DNA of 64,000 nucleotides from Triglochin maritima (GCA_963682175.1 OY821771.1:29594201-29658200); one strand, 5' to 3'; positions 11,232 through 24,242 are shown, counted from the stretch's first letter. Made by a program: numbers and translations. The notes: a model not told the origin generated them from the letters alone.

Positions 11232-11732
11232 ATCCTAAGCCATTGCGCGCGGCGTAGGACACTTTTTTGTCCTCATGTGTAAGACAATGATATTACAAAA
11301 TGTGTATTGTCCTCGAATGTAAGTCAATGAGTTGTCAATGACGTTGCAAAATGTGTTGCATTGATACTGTTACGTAGAAAATTTATACAAGAGACCTCGA
11401 CATCGTTATTATTTTATTATATATATTGTGTGTGTGAAATGCAATTTGCTTCTTTATTGTTTCGTCGGTTGGCACTTTGTAACCTTTAACTTTAAAACGT
11501 TGCAGTTTCTCTATTTTTTTTTCTTTTTAATTGTCGACATTTTACCTCTATTTTTTAATTTTGACCCAAAAAATAACAAAAGTATCCTCAATTTTAAAGT
11601 CCAAAGTTACCACTAATTAACAAAAATTCGGAAAATATTACAAGTGACTCCCTCAAATTATCTTCTTTTTTTTAAAATCAATTTTTTTAATGTTTCTTCA
11701 AATATATGGTATTAACTTTGGATTTTTCGATT
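11232..11732. other. Intergenic, no gene recognised
   Basis: AT-rich flank between the MULE and the solo LTR. A direct repetition of a tgtcctcatgtgtaag-like phrase (about 11269 and 11310) is the only structure seen. Confidence 0.5.
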
Positions 11733-11737
11733 GACAG

Positions 11738-13298
11738 TGTAACACCCCGAAACAGCGGAAAAATTAAAACTTTAAACAGATAAAAGAATTAACACCGGGG
11801 TCGTCACCAAACCACAAGTATATAATATATAAAGTGGTAAACTATACAATACAAGAGTCAAAGATGATTACAACCCAACACAAAAGATATACAACACATG
11901 TACAAGGGAAAATCATCCACCTCGAACGATAAAAAGACAGGATCTGGTCTGGGTACTCTTGCCCGCAGTCACCACCTCCTACTGACGTGCACGAGCCGAC
12001 ATGTAAACAAACAATGCCTGAGTTTCCCCTAGGGAAACCCCGTATGCCAAACCCCTAAATATGAACATAACATGCGCATATGAAACATGAAATGAAAAAT
12101 GCAGTAAAAGCATATCAATCTCCCGTGCACACAAGGCACCGCCGGAAAACATCGGCAACAACAACACATATGCACACAAGGCACCGCCGGAAAATCATCG
12201 GCCACGGGTCTCAAAGGTCCTCTCACCCCAACCCCACAATCACACGTGCACACAAGGCACCGCCGGAAAATCATGGGTCACAGGTCTCAAGGGTCCTCTC
12301 ACCCCAACCCCACAATCACACGTGCACAAGGCACCACTCTGTAGAGCCACAACCACGATCTTCCTCTCAGGCCGGCAATGTCTGTACCGTCGCCCCAAAA
12401 AGGTCCGGAGACCCGTTGCCCTCGAGGCAGATCCAACCACACACGACACAAGCATCCACATGCAAAACAGTGCCCAAACGGTCAAACAGAAGACCCCAAA
12501 CGGTCGACCGAACACCACTACTATTCCGCACTACACGGTCGACCAAAACAACTCTTCCGGTCGACCGGCCAATAAGTTAACTTAAGTTCCGGTCGGACGA
12601 AGTCAACGAGCGGTCGACCGTTTAGATGGTCAACGCCCCCAACCGGCTTACAACAGTGCTTTCCGTCGACCAGCAAAGGGGACTCGTTCGACCGAAAACA
12701 CCCAGAGCCTTTTCCCCTTGGTAAAATGTATCACCGGTGGACCACTCCTAGAGTATCGTCCGACCGGTGCAAGGGTTTTTGCCCGAATCACACTACGCCC
12801 GGTCGACCGCTCCAGAGCAGAAAAGTTGTTGCAAGGTTCTCGATGAGCCTTTCGGCCTACCGTCGGACACTCCAATCCTCGCAAAGGCTAAAAGGAGGAT
12901 TAAACTAAAGCTTGGCATACCTTTAAGGCTTGAAGAAGCCTTCGAAGAATCCCGGCGAGCGCTTCCTCGCAAAACTCTTCTCCTCCGGTGAGAACTCAAA
13001 CGCAATCACCTCGACTCCGGCAACTCCAGATCTCCTCCGAGCTTCGCCGGCCTCGCCTCCGCGTCTTCCTCAGCTGGATGAGAAGGATCGAGAGAGAGAG
13101 ACACACGGTGAGAGAGTGTAAGAAACGAGTGAGGGAGAGAGAGAAAACCAAATCTTATATACCTCTCCTCATTCAATCTCCACCATCCACCACATCTCCT
13201 CCCATCAATCCCAGCCATCCATCTCAACCCACCTCATCATCCTCTAATCCACCACCTAAAACACAATAAACCCAATTAGCAAGGGTTAGGATGTAACA
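11738..13298 (-). mobile_element. Tekay-type solo LTR
   Basis: It runs from tgtaacaccccgaaacagcgg to aagggttaggatgtaaca and is flanked by perfect 5-bp duplications GACAG (11733-11737 and 13299-13303). No internal region is present, so two LTRs have recombined into one. The layout matches the other Tekay-type LTRs: the gtttcgggg edge, a tgcctgagtttcc block, a CGGTCGACCG cluster, then cttggcatacc. A tandem block of about 60-110 bp (ggcaccgccggaaaatcat, three copies) lies at about 12133-12330. Confidence 0.9.
12501..12809. repeat. CGGTCGACCG palindrome cluster in the solo LTR
   Basis: About eight full or one-off copies of the 10-bp palindrome in 310 bp, including perfect ones at 12501-12510 and 12800-12809, plus half-sites (gttcgaccg, cgtccgaccgg). 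They are spaced irregularly and separated by unrelated sequence. Confidence 0.9.
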
Positions 13299-13303
13299 GA
13301 CAG

Positions 13304-13959
13304 CACTATGGAAGGGACAACATGAATTCGTGTTAAAGATCCTTTGAATCCTCTGCGGTAGGGTACCTTGATTGCAAAGCAACATTCTCAATTAAATATG
13401 CTACCTTAATACATCACGAAATACTACAATCGTGGCACATACTCGAATTATTAGAAAGAGATACATTGTCGGAAATATACTAAGTTGCATACCATCATCA
13501 TAAGTTTGATAATGAGATTCTTCATAGTGATGTCATGCATTTGCAGAACTCATCGTCATGCCAAAATATTCAACGGGAAGGAGGCAACACCATCCAAATC
13601 GAACAACCTCCAAAACTGATCAAAACCATTTGGAAATAATGATTCCAGATCCTTCTAAACTATTGTCTACCAATCTTGAGATACAAGATCATCTGATGGT
13701 ATTCATTTGGGTGACTGGTACATGCACTTACAATAGCTAATACTTGGCTTCTGCTTTTAGTCTTTCACCACAAACTTTGATTTAAATTAGTCGACTTAAC
13801 CATTTGGTCTGTACTTGGACTTTTGCATACATTTAACACCATTGAGCTTCTTACCTTGAGGTAAAGATGTTAGCTTCAATGCGTGTGTCGATCCAGTTAA
13901 TCTCCTCTCCAAGTGCATGGAAGCATCTTTTATCTACTAGTACATTGGTCGACGGTACT
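13304..13959. other. Intergenic, no gene recognised
   Basis: AT-rich; a 60-codon open frame at 13558 shows no family resemblance. Confidence 0.4.
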
Positions 13960-15206
13960 TGAATCCAGGCAACTTAACCGCAAGAACATGATGTGGAGAA
14001 GACCTGGCAAATACGGGTCAATCCCACGAGAAATTATGTGTCCTTAAACAAAGTCTCAACCCATACTTGAATGGAAATATATGGACAAGAGATTGATAAC
14101 ACTACACACTTGAATCGAAATTGCAACTAATGTAACAACTAAACTAACCACTAAGTAGGGAATTAAGTGATGAGAAAAGCAATTTAAATGAGCTTGAGGA
14201 TGAAGAAGTGTAGTGACAAGTGTGCAAATGTGTATGTCATACACATTATATTAAGTACAAGTGAGTGTGTGATTGTACTAACCATGATAGTTAGTGTGGA
14301 AACCATTAATTTCTAGTTCATAACATATGTACCAATTCAATGCTTGAAAACATGCACTAAACTTGTATATTATAAACATTAGCATAACCTAAGATCCTAT
14401 AGTCATCATTCGGATATTAAGAGTTCAAAACTACAACAAGTGCTAACATGAAACATGCATCAAAGCTAGAGACATACACATCAACGTATTACATTCAATA
14501 GATATAGTGACATGCAAGCAAGACAAGAAACCTAGCTAGCATGAATCAAGATCCTATGTGGTCATTGACCCATCATATATACCTAAGCATCAACCACAAA
14601 CATGTATAGATCTAAGCATTTAGAACAAAAAATGTACAAAAACTGCCTACACGTAACAAACACATCCATAACTACATCATCATCCACCCTTAAGGATGAA
14701 TCTAGTCACTACTCATTACCACTAACATGGAAGCACTAGATCTAAGTTTCAGCATGGCGTTAAACACAAAGTACCAATCTAGCCAACAAAATGAAATGAA
14801 GCTTACATATATAGAAAGGAAGAGCTAGCACAATGAGAATAATCCAATAATTGAAGTTTAGCAAACATTAGAAGCTTCATTATTCACTCTCTTCTACAAC
14901 TCTAATAAAGTAACAATTAGCCCTAACCTAAGCTTAAATGGAGAAGCTGTAGAAAGGATGGACATCCAATATTATTTATACAACAATGGAGGCTTTACAT
15001 TGTTCCAGATATGATCGGACGGTTGTGATTGATGTTGCATAAATCAAGTGCACCAAGATCAAGTGACCCGAGCTACAACCCGAATCCATTGACTAGAAGA
15101 CACATCAAATTCACCAATAGCATATTTGGGTCCACAAGTTGTGGATGAGATGCATCTAACTTAGCCTAAATAGGGTCAGCAACTTAAGGTTTGTAATGTG
15201 CATATG

Positions 15207-16545
15207 TGTAATGCCCCGAGCTGGAACAAGTGCTAACCCACCTGAACTCGGTGCGTTAATACGATCCACGACCCTGACCACTACGCACTCTGATATTATA
15301 GGTCCATAAGTAATCTGAAAAATATAATCAATAATTTGTGAGGTCGACAGCCTGCAAGTACAAACCGTCAATCAACCAGAATCATAACCATGTGGAAAAT
15401 ACAGAATATGACATTCAGTCAATGAGCACCATCAAGAGACATGTATCACTAAAAATATCCATGCATAACAATCTGGAACCCCCATTCAGATTCGACCACA
15501 TCCTGTGTTTATGAATCTATCAATCAGTCAGGCACACCTGGTAGCTCCACACTAATGGCAGATAACTCTTTCCTCTCTCCGGTGGCTCCACGATGCCCGC
15601 TAGGTAGCTCTTTCCTAAGTATCTCAGTCAGAAACATACACACAGCCACAAGACATGTCGATCGAAATACCACCATGCAATCATATGCATATCAATAAAT
15701 TCAACATCGATACTCAACATGTAGGGTTGTGAAAAACCCGGTCCGGCCTGGGTTTTTGGACAGGACCGGACAGGTCGGTCTGGGTCCGGTACGGACCGGT
15801 TGGAACCGGTCCAGGTTTAGGTCCGGAGGTTTTGAAATTTTTGGGTTCGGTCCGGTTCGGTTTTTTGTTTAAAAAAATTTGGTTTTTGACCGGACCGGAC
15901 CATTCCTCGGTCCATGAGAATCCGGTCCGGTCTTCGGTCCGGACCCCGGATAAAAATCCAGTCCAGATTCTCAGCCCTATCTGCATGCATGCAACCACGA
16001 ATATTGAAAGAGACAAACATGACATGAAACTGAAGATAACGAATCAGTACTTGCCTGTCTCGCAACCACAAGATTTTGATAAACCACATCCAAAATTCAT
16101 CAATTTCCTTTATATCTGTTGCACCATAAAAACCTCACCTTCTTCTTCCAACCTCTTTCTTCTCCTTTTGACTCTCAACCCTCTCTCTCTCTACCTTCAC
16201 TTCACGTTTTCTATCAAGCAAAACCTTCCTTCCGATTTCACCATCTCATCTCCTTTATATACTTACTTTAATTCAACACCTCACATACCCACACATTTTC
16301 CTCATCTCACTATATATACTCATCTTTTAACTTACCACCTCCAAAGCCTCCACTCACGTCAGCACCTCAACCTCTATCAATCACAACATGCATTTCTCAC
16401 TAACCAAAAGATAACCATTAAATCAACTTTAGACTAAATCTTATCTTCCAAAAGCCAAACCAATCCATTCAACTAAAACCCATCCAAAGCATAAATAATT
16501 CTTAATTAGGGATTAGTATTATAAGTAGGTTTTAGGATTCTAACA
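15207..16545 (-). mobile_element. Solo LTR (Gypsy type) nested in the Athila-like LTR remnant
   Basis: It runs from tgtaatgccccgagctgg to ttaggattctaaca, with perfect 5-bp duplications ATATG on both sides (15202-15206 and 16546-16550). It has no internal region. The edges resemble Tekay-type LTRs but it has no CGGTCGACCG cluster, so it is a separate family. It carries a MITE at 15722-15979. Confidence 0.85.
15722..15979. mobile_element. hAT-like MITE nested in the solo LTR
   Basis: The ends are TAGGGTTGTGAA and, inverted, TAGGGCTGAGAA. The flanking 8-mers tcaacatg and tctgcatg agree at six of eight positions. The interior is packed with ggtccgg and ccggacc motifs, in the same order and orientation as the MITE at 8824-9068, including a shared tcttcggtccggacc block near the right end. 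Confidence 0.65.
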
Positions 16546-16949
16546 ATATGAGATGCACCCCTGGTCCTGTGGTTCGAGCATGTTTGTTCTTAATTGCTTG
16601 AAAACTCCTCAGGTTTTTTAGTTTGTGCGAATTCTTCATTAAGATCTATTTGTTTGCACTTTGGTCCCTCAAGATTTGGAATTAGTTATCTGGACTTTTC
16701 AACCAAGAGAAAAAAGCTTCCGTTTCAATCCAAAACCCCTCCACTCATGTCCTTTTTGTTCCATCTTCTTTTTTCAACTTCCAACACCTAAAATGCACAA
16801 AACAAAACCCGAGTAGTGCCAAAATTGAGTAAAATTTAAGATGTATAGAAATAATGGATATATGATATCTTACCAGTGATGCATCAACAGAATGAGTCAA
16901 AAATTAGAGACTTTCTCATCAATAACTTTATCATTATAACTATTGTCAA

Positions 16950-18980
16950 CTCTAGCTTGAATAAATGAAGCAACTCTACTAGTTGCTTCCTGGGCTATGC
17001 AACTTTCAACAATATTATCTAGCATCAGGCCTTCTTCATTGTTATTGTAAACTTCCAACATACCCATGTACCGCTCAAAATGATATATCTACCTCTGAAA
17101 TACCAGCCAACTATTTTAATTTCTCTAACTAGATGGACCACCTAATAAACCATAATATCAAAAAATGATGGTGGAAGTATATCTCCAGCTGACATACTGT
17201 AACATCAACTTCATTCTACAACTTATCTAAATAGGTCGGATCAAGTACTTTGCTGCAAATCTTGTTGAAGAAAAAACAAAGTTTTACGTGTTCGAGAATA
17301 TTGATCTAATTAAAATAAACAAAGTTGTTGCATCAATGTATGACAATCAAAGAATTCAAACATAATTGTTTCAAATCTTCAATCGAAACCAGACTACTAA
17401 TAGTCGAAGAATACCCTTGCGGCACTTTGACATCGTGTAGACATCAACACAAAGTTAACTTCTCTTTTATGGACAATTTGTAACAAGTAAGTTATAAATA
17501 TTTGCAATTCCATTATCCTCTAGTGCTAGTTTTGATCTTATACCAAATTCTACTGGATCAAGTCTAGCATATATCCATCTTTAGTCTTACCATGTATTTT
17601 CAGAAGAGTTCCTAGTAAACTATCACAAGCATTTTTTCTACATGCATCCCATCAATACAATGTCTACATCTAAAGTCTTTTAGTAGGCTAGGTCAAAAAA
17701 TGGATTTTTTCAACCACTTTATATTTTCACGACTGTAAGGCTTTCCGAATCACATTTAATGTTATTCACACGTTTCATATACTTGTTTGGCACTGATCTC
17801 TATTGGCGGTTCATTATATTCATGGATTTCGTCAAATGCCTTCTTCAACCTACGGTACAGATGACTCATAGGAAGAAATCTTCGATGACTAAGATACATT
17901 GTCTAATTGACATGTACTTTCTGCAAGGAACACATATTTTCTTCACAACACGGACATACTTTGTGGCCTTTCACTGAATATCTAGACAAATTTCCATACG
18001 ACTGAAAGTATTTTACTGTGCAAAACATCATCACATGCATTACTAAATGATTGTTAACGATGGGCATCCGACATTTGCCCGCCATTTTCCCACAATTTCT
18101 ATATGTCATCAATTAAACATCCTAAATACACATCGATGCCAAAGCAACTGATCATTGACGACAACATCATGTATCTATGTTTCATACTTAACCATAGAGG
18201 GAGATTGTAAATAACAAGCAAAACATGTCACGAACTGTGAAGGCTACTTAAACTATCACAATGATTCATTCCATTGGTACACAGAGCAAGTTTCAGATTT
18301 CAAGATTCTTCACCAAATAATGGAAAGTCGCAATGAACTTTCTTCTACTAGGGAGAACATGTAGGATGCTGAAGCAACTGATCATTCACTGTATCTCGAT
18401 CTGCATGACATGTCAGGTTCTTCGAGTCCTCAAAACATGTAAACAAACGCTTGAACCTTGGAATTATCGGAAGATACCGCAATACCTTTGCAGGAGGCCC
18501 TTGTACTTTTCCATTCTCATGAGCACTCATATTTTTCTTTTGTTTGTACCGTGAGACATTACAAACATTGCAATAATGTAGATTTTCAAGCTCACCGTAT
18601 ACAAGATACAATCATTGGGACATGCATATATTTTACAAACATGATCTGGAAGTTCATTGCCACCTAAAAGTATCTCATTCAACAACCTTAGTAAGGCAGT
18701 GAAACTTACATCACTCCAACTATTTGTTGTTTTCATGGTATACAACTTTAAAATTATGGACAACCTACTAAACTCAAGTTGAAGTTCGACATTGATGAAG
18801 CAAACAATCTTGGATTGCCTAGGATTTGGGAAGTGATTTTATCACGTACCATATTGAGAGTGATCCTAATACTTTCAAAGATCTTATGGTTTCTTCTAAA
18901 GCAAAGCATTGGAAAGACATAATCAAGACCAAAATGGACTCCATTGTCTTCAACAATTGGTTGTAAATGGATATTCAAGA
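16950..18980 (-). pseudogene. CACTA (En/Spm) tnp2-type transposase remnant
   Basis: Short minus-strand frames, broken by many stops and frame changes, carry recognisable tnp2 pieces in order from right to left. They are WSDVSFTALLRLLNE with GNELPDHV and ACPNDCILY (about 18550-18730), AKVLRYLPIIPRFKRLF (about 18400-18470), and NLSRYSVKGHKVCPCCE (about 17930-17990). These match the order in CACTA transposases. No CACTA terminal repeats were seen, and the right end abuts the LTR at 19000, so the element is truncated and non-functional. Confidence 0.75.
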
Positions 18981-18999
18981 GGAAATTAAAACAAGATAG

Positions 19000-19806
19000 T
19001 GTTGATTTTTTTGCCTTAATCCATGTTTTGTTGATTTCATTAACCTAATCTTAATCACAATAAAATGTAGAGTAGCACACATCATGCATAGAACATATAT
19101 TGTATTGTGTTAGCATCTACAGGTGATCAAGACTCAATGAAGAATGGAATGAAGTCAAGACATGTAATCAAACTATTTGAAGACGTGTAATTTTATATTT
19201 ATTTGAGTCTTAGGAACTTATGTGAACTTGAGCATACAAGAGTTAAAATCTATTCACATACACATTAGGTTCCTTGTAGAAGTCACAAACAAAGTCTCAC
19301 ATAAATTGGACTTCAATAGATCACTCAAACTTAGGTCGGAATATCACTAAAATTTTACACCTAAACTGCCTGTGCAAAACAGTCGACTGAAACCAATTTT
19401 GCGTTTGATCATTTCTACTAGTTATTCAGTTAACCAATAGTGATTTCGCCTAGCGCCACCGGTCGACTGACTTTGACCTTATGGTCAACCGATGACCCGT
19501 AATTTTCGGACGACCGTCAACCTTGTCGTATTATATAACAGTTGTATTCGTATTTTCTACATAACCCCTAGAATATATTTGGTCACTGGTCGAACGTTAA
19601 CCTAAAAACAGTCGACTGGATGAAGACTAATTCGTGCACTAAAAGTGCCTGTTATTTTCGGTCCAACGAACCCATTCCTTGTGTTCGACCATTTACATCT
19701 ACCTTAGTCAAAACCCTTGTATCGGTTGACCGACCCCTGACTTGGTTCGACTGATAACTTAAGTTATAACAGCTTTGTTCGATCGATGACTTGTTGGTTT
19801 GAACAT
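19000..19806 (+). mobile_element. Copia (SIRE-like) LTR, left part, cut by the Athila-like insertion
   Basis: It begins tgttgattttttt and its first 200 bp match the LTR start at 42182 (ccttaatccatg, gtagagtagcacac, ggtgatcaagactcaa, gaatggaatgaagtcaag). Further in lie decayed palindromes: cagtcgactg at 19379, ggtcgactga, gttcgaccat, ggttgaccga and gttcgatcgatg. The sequence resumes after the insertion at 30887. SIRE assignment is inferred from the LTR start and the gag at 40708. Confidence 0.5.
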
Positions 19807-21205
19807 TGATTGATCGTTTTATATTAACCACAAGTGCACGGCCGCGTTGAAGCGGTGGCAAATACGGGTCGTCCACTGGGAGGTGTGTCGATAATTGGTT
19901 TGTTCGACGGCGAGAGGTAAAAGAAGGAGAGAAAGATGTATTACACTACACTACACTAATCTAAACTAGTAAACAAGCAATCTGAAATGAAACAACTAAA
20001 CAACTAAGCTAAACAACTAATGAAGAAGATAAAAAGACAGGAATGGAAACCCCTGAGGGGTGGAGTGTGTGTGTGTGCACATGAAATAAGTGTGGTGTGG
20101 AATGCATACAAGAAGCTCAAGTTAGTTAGTGTTTGTTAATGCATAAGAGGTACCTAATGGTAAAACCTATCATTTACAACACTAAGTTATGTGAATAATA
20201 TGAGCAATACAAGGTTGTTATTAAGACACTTAGACAAGCATGGAATGTACCTAAGCTATGGCAGAAACCATCAAGTAAGGTTCTTAATAATTCAAGCAAG
20301 CATACTAATATCAACACAAAACAATCATATTAAGCATTCAACCCATCTACATAACATGTACACACATCTACTCCACCCCCAAAGGGGATGGAACTACTCA
20401 CACATATTTAAACTAACTACTCTAATAAAATGAAGCATCATACTGAAATGAAACTATACTAATCAAGCAAGAAATATTAAAGAAGCATAAACCAAAACAA
20501 ACAAGCAAGCATGCATATGAAAGGAAATTAAACTAAGAGAGAAACAACACAATTAAAGGAAAACATCTATTATTAACTCACTCAATTACAAGTAGCCCTT
20601 CCTCCACCAGAGTTTTGCTTCAAGGCTTCACTCTTAGTAGGGAAGATGGCCACCAAAGAGAGAGATGGATACAATGGAAGGTGAAGAGTTCTATTTATAA
20701 GCATGAAAAAAGCTAATCCGGGACAATCCCCCGATGTGGGACTAAACCAATACCAAAAATAACCTAAACACACATTAATACAAGTCCAGGAGAAAACTTA
20801 GCGGATCTGGGCTGATCCAGACCGCCAATTGGTGGCCTATAATCTTCAGATCCAATTGGTTTTGGTTGTGGACTTTTCTTGGAGTGTTTCTTGGTCTTGG
20901 ATGCATCTACTCTGTTTAGTGGAGCTCCGACCCGAATCAAATTGACAAAATGCTCCCCATGATGGTGTGGAGTTTCCTGTTTTGCTCTTAGGTCCTTTTG
21001 TCTTACGCTCAGGTCCTTCTCCCTTGCATCTTGGTCCCCAGGTCTCACAATTAAGTCCTTTTTCCTGCTTTTGGGTCCTTTCATGGCTCTTCTCTTCAAA
21101 CCTCTTTGTTTCTGAAATTCCAACATAAAACTCGTCACGTAGCATTACTTAGGTGTAAGATAATGGATATAAGGTACAAATATAAGCATCAAATGATGTC
21201 AATCA
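19807..21205 (-). repeat. Athila-like 3' LTR (left copy)
   Basis: 1399 bp, starting tgattgatcg and ending gatgtcaatca in + orientation. One degenerate palindrome (accgccaattggtggc) lies at 20821-20836, where the other LTR has two. Confidence 0.9.
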
Positions 21206-21224
21206 AATACCCCCACACCTAAGT
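21206..21224 (-). other. Athila-like polypurine tract
   Basis: On minus it reads TAGGTGTGGGGGTATT immediately before the 3' LTR, the expected position for the plus-strand primer. Confidence 0.8.
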
Positions 21225-22766
21225 TTTTGCTAGTCCCGAGCAAAACAAAGAAAGAGAAAAGCAAACGAAATACAAGAAATCCTAACTCACTTTCGTAGGA
21301 ATCACGGTTGTACTTAGCACGTGCAACATGCCGTTAAACCTCCTTGTTGCCAAGGAGGAGGAGTGTTGTCTCCTGAGGGTTTTCAACGGATATACATAAA
21401 ACATCCATACAAGATGCATTATTCAATCTAGACCTCGACTCGTTGGACAAATTTTGTCGATCAATGGACGCGGTAATCCTACGGGCCGACTCTATATAGG
21501 TAATCAGTCCACACCTAGCCTAATGAACCATTCGTGCAAGTTAAATAAGGAATTAAGTGAAAAACATGGACAACCTCAACATCCTCAAGTGATACAAAGT
21601 GTAAAGTCCATTAAGGTTCTTATTTGCATTTTTTGTTTCTTTTCTTCTTTTTTTCTTTTTTTTCTTCTTTTCTTTTTCTTAGTTGGAGCTTCATTCTCCC
21701 AGGGTCAGGTTTCGTGCATCATTGCCCATGGGGACTTACACTATCACGTACACCTTTTCCCCAAGTCTCCACATAGGGCAATCCCTACCACCCGTGCAAC
21801 GGGAGTTCGGTCGGTGCATCCCAAGTCAGATGACTCGAAAGCACCAGGCACAAAGTCCCCTCAGACCTACTTCCCGAGTGATAGGAGCCGTGCGAGAAGA
21901 GAGAACACCTACTCACTTATTTCTTATCTACACATGAACCAAAACCCGACACTTAATGTATCACAACAAGATTTAGAGGGTCCTTGACTACAACAAACTT
22001 CCTTAAGTTAACACACACGAATTATTGACTCACTAGGTTCAGGGTGGACTTCTTTGAATGTTTGAGCACTGAAACCCTATGATTACTCACCCCCCCAAAG
22101 GAAAACTGGGGTGCATCCTAACGACTCGATAAATCCTAAAGCCACTATACTAGATATCCTAATGCATCAAGCAAGTTCAAGACAATTTTGGGAGCTTTCT
22201 TTTTACTTTACCTCTCAACGGTTTTGCACATGTTAAACACACGCAAAACCCACAAAACATTTTCTTTCGCAAACACATAAAGATTTTGAAAGAAATGTGA
22301 AAATTTTGAAGCACTAGGCAAGCAAAAGAAGACAAGTCACCCAAGGATCATGGCAAGCAGATATATCGATATTAAATGCAGCACACTAACATGACCCTAA
22401 AAATGCAAACAAAAGAAAACAAAATAAAAAAAAAGACTCGACTATGTACACACGTAAAACACCCCCCCACACCTACTTCATGAATTGTCCTCAATGAATG
22501 CGAGCAAGATACTACATGGAGTTATGCATGAAAAAGAATAGATCTCACCAACGTGAAGTACCCAGGGAAGTTTCAGGCTATGTTGATGGACACAACCCAA
22601 ATTCCCTCAAAACCTGTGACATGCTAAGGAAGGGATACAAATACGTGAAAGAATTGGGGCCCAAATACTCAAGGGTTGGGGCCCACAACAAACGATGCTC
22701 ACTGAAGGAGTCTTCTCTTTTTTTCTTTTTTTTTCTTTTTTTTAACAAACCTGAAAGCACAACCAC
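21225..22766 (-). other. Non-coding 3' internal region of the Athila-like element
   Basis: This lies between the end of integrase and the PPT, where some Athila elements carry an env-like frame. Here I see only short frames and T-rich tracts (about 21640-21680, 22710-22745), and no frame I can support as env. Confidence 0.6.
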
Positions 22767-24242
22767 TCATGCAGGAGCATGAATAGTTGAGTGCGAGGGA
22801 GGTTCATGAAGGAACATGACCTCCTCGACTTCGGCTGGTGCCCCCTCCAAGTAGGGTTTGAGGCGTTGTCCATTAACTTTGAACACGTCCCCATTCCCTG
22901 GGTTCACGATCTCAACCGTTCCATGAGGATAGACGGTTTGGACAATAAACGGGCCAGACCAGCGACTGCGGAGCTTACCCGCAAACAGATGAAGCCGGGA
23001 ATTGTAGAGCAACACCTTCTGCCCGGCCGTAAACACCTTTCGCATAATCATGCGATCGTGAAACAACTTGGCTCGGGACTTATGAATTTTGGCATTCTCG
23101 TACGCATCATTGCGTAGCTCTTCTAATTCCACAATGTCGAGCTAATGTTGTACTCCCGCTTGATCAAGATCCATATTCAGGTTCTTGATCGCCCAGAAAG
23201 CACGATGCTCAAGCTCGACGGGTAGGTGGCAAGCCTTGCCGTACACTACCCGATATGGGGACATACCCAAATTGGTCTTGTACGTGGTGCGGAAAGCCCA
23301 CAACGCGTCATTCAACTTAGTTGACCAATCCTTCCTCGAGGAACTAACCGTCTTCTCAAGAATTTGCTTTAATTGACGGTTAGAGATTTCGAGCTGCCCA
23401 CTAGTTTGCGGATGGTATGGGGTCGCAAGCTTGTGGGTGATCGAATATTTCCTCATAAGCGCTTCAAAGGAGCGATTGCAGAAGTGGGTACTCCTATCAC
23501 TGATTATGGTACGAGGAGTACAAAATTGCGCAAAAATGTCCCTCAAGAATTTGGTGACCACCTTGTTGTCATTGGTCTTTGTGGGTATAGCCTCAACCCA
23601 CTTAGACACATAGTCAACGGCCACCAGAATGTAAACATTCCCGAACGAGTTCGGGAAGGGACCCATGAAATCGATGCCCCATACATCGAAGATGTCGACA
23701 ACAAGGACATTTTGCAAAGGCATCATGTCACGTCGACCAATCCTACCAAGGCGCTGGCACCTATCACATTGCTTACAAAAGTCGTAAGCATCCTTGAAAA
23801 GAGAGGGCCAGTAGAATCCAGATTGGAGCACCTTGGCAGCAGTTTTCTTTGCTCCAAAGTGTCCTCCACATGCCTTGGAATGGCAGAAATGGAGCACACT
23901 TTGGAACTCGGTATCTGGGACGCACCGCCTGAAAAATTGGTCAGAGCAGTATTTGAATAGGTAGGGGTCGTCCCAGTGAAAGAATCTAACATATGATAAA
24001 AATTTAGATTGGTCAGATTTTGACCAACCCACAGGAAGTTGCTCGGTCACGAGGTAGTTCACGATGTCGGCAAACCAAGGGTTATCTTCGATCGTGAACA
24101 ACTGCTCGTCAGGAAATTTGTCATCAATGATTTGGTCATGTGGGTTGGTTGTCTCTAGACGAGACAAGTGGTCAGCTACAACGTTTTCACACCTTTTTTG
24201 TCCCGAATCTCGAGATCGAATTCTTGTAACAACAAGATCCAT
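22767..24242 (-). pseudogene. Athila-like pol, RNase H end and integrase, with one in-frame stop
   Basis: Two frames in the same register are separated by a single TAG at 23142-23144. The upstream 366 codons include [10 protein letters not shown] (end of the RNase H linker), an H-H-C-C zinc finger ending CDRCQRLG, and the integrase core: GIDFMGPFP with the first Asp, IISDRSTHF with the second, and PHHPQTS-like text [16 protein letters not shown] with the Glu. The Athila signature [19 protein letters not shown] follows. The downstream 121 codons are the integrase C-terminal region (GPFIVQTVYPHGTVEI). The overlap with the upstream frame at 24176-24242 marks a frameshift. Confidence 0.9.

Larger units (their letters stand above)
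13960..16886 (-). mobile_element. Athila-like LTR remnant, interrupted at 15207-16545
   Basis: The left part shares cttaaccgcaag and tggcaaatacgggtc with the left end of the complete Athila-like LTR (19807 on). After the nested insertion, the right part (16546-16886) has the same closing style: ggtcc-type phrases, an aacacctaaa block, aatggatatatgatatc, and an edge tgatgcatca. No TSD was found, so both ends are approximate. No internal coding region accompanies it. Confidence 0.45.

Noticed and set aside
12080..12580. 166-codon + frame in the solo LTR
   Set aside because: It covers tandem LTR blocks and palindromes, with no protein family resemblance and no start context.
21225..22766. Possible env-like gene in the 3' internal region of the Athila-like element
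   Set aside because: No frame of adequate length, signal peptide or transmembrane segment could be supported; the 177-codon frame at 21454 is on the opposite strand and crosses a T-rich tract.
23373..23960. 195-codon + frame within the Athila-like element
   Set aside because: It is antisense to well-recognised integrase coding sequence.
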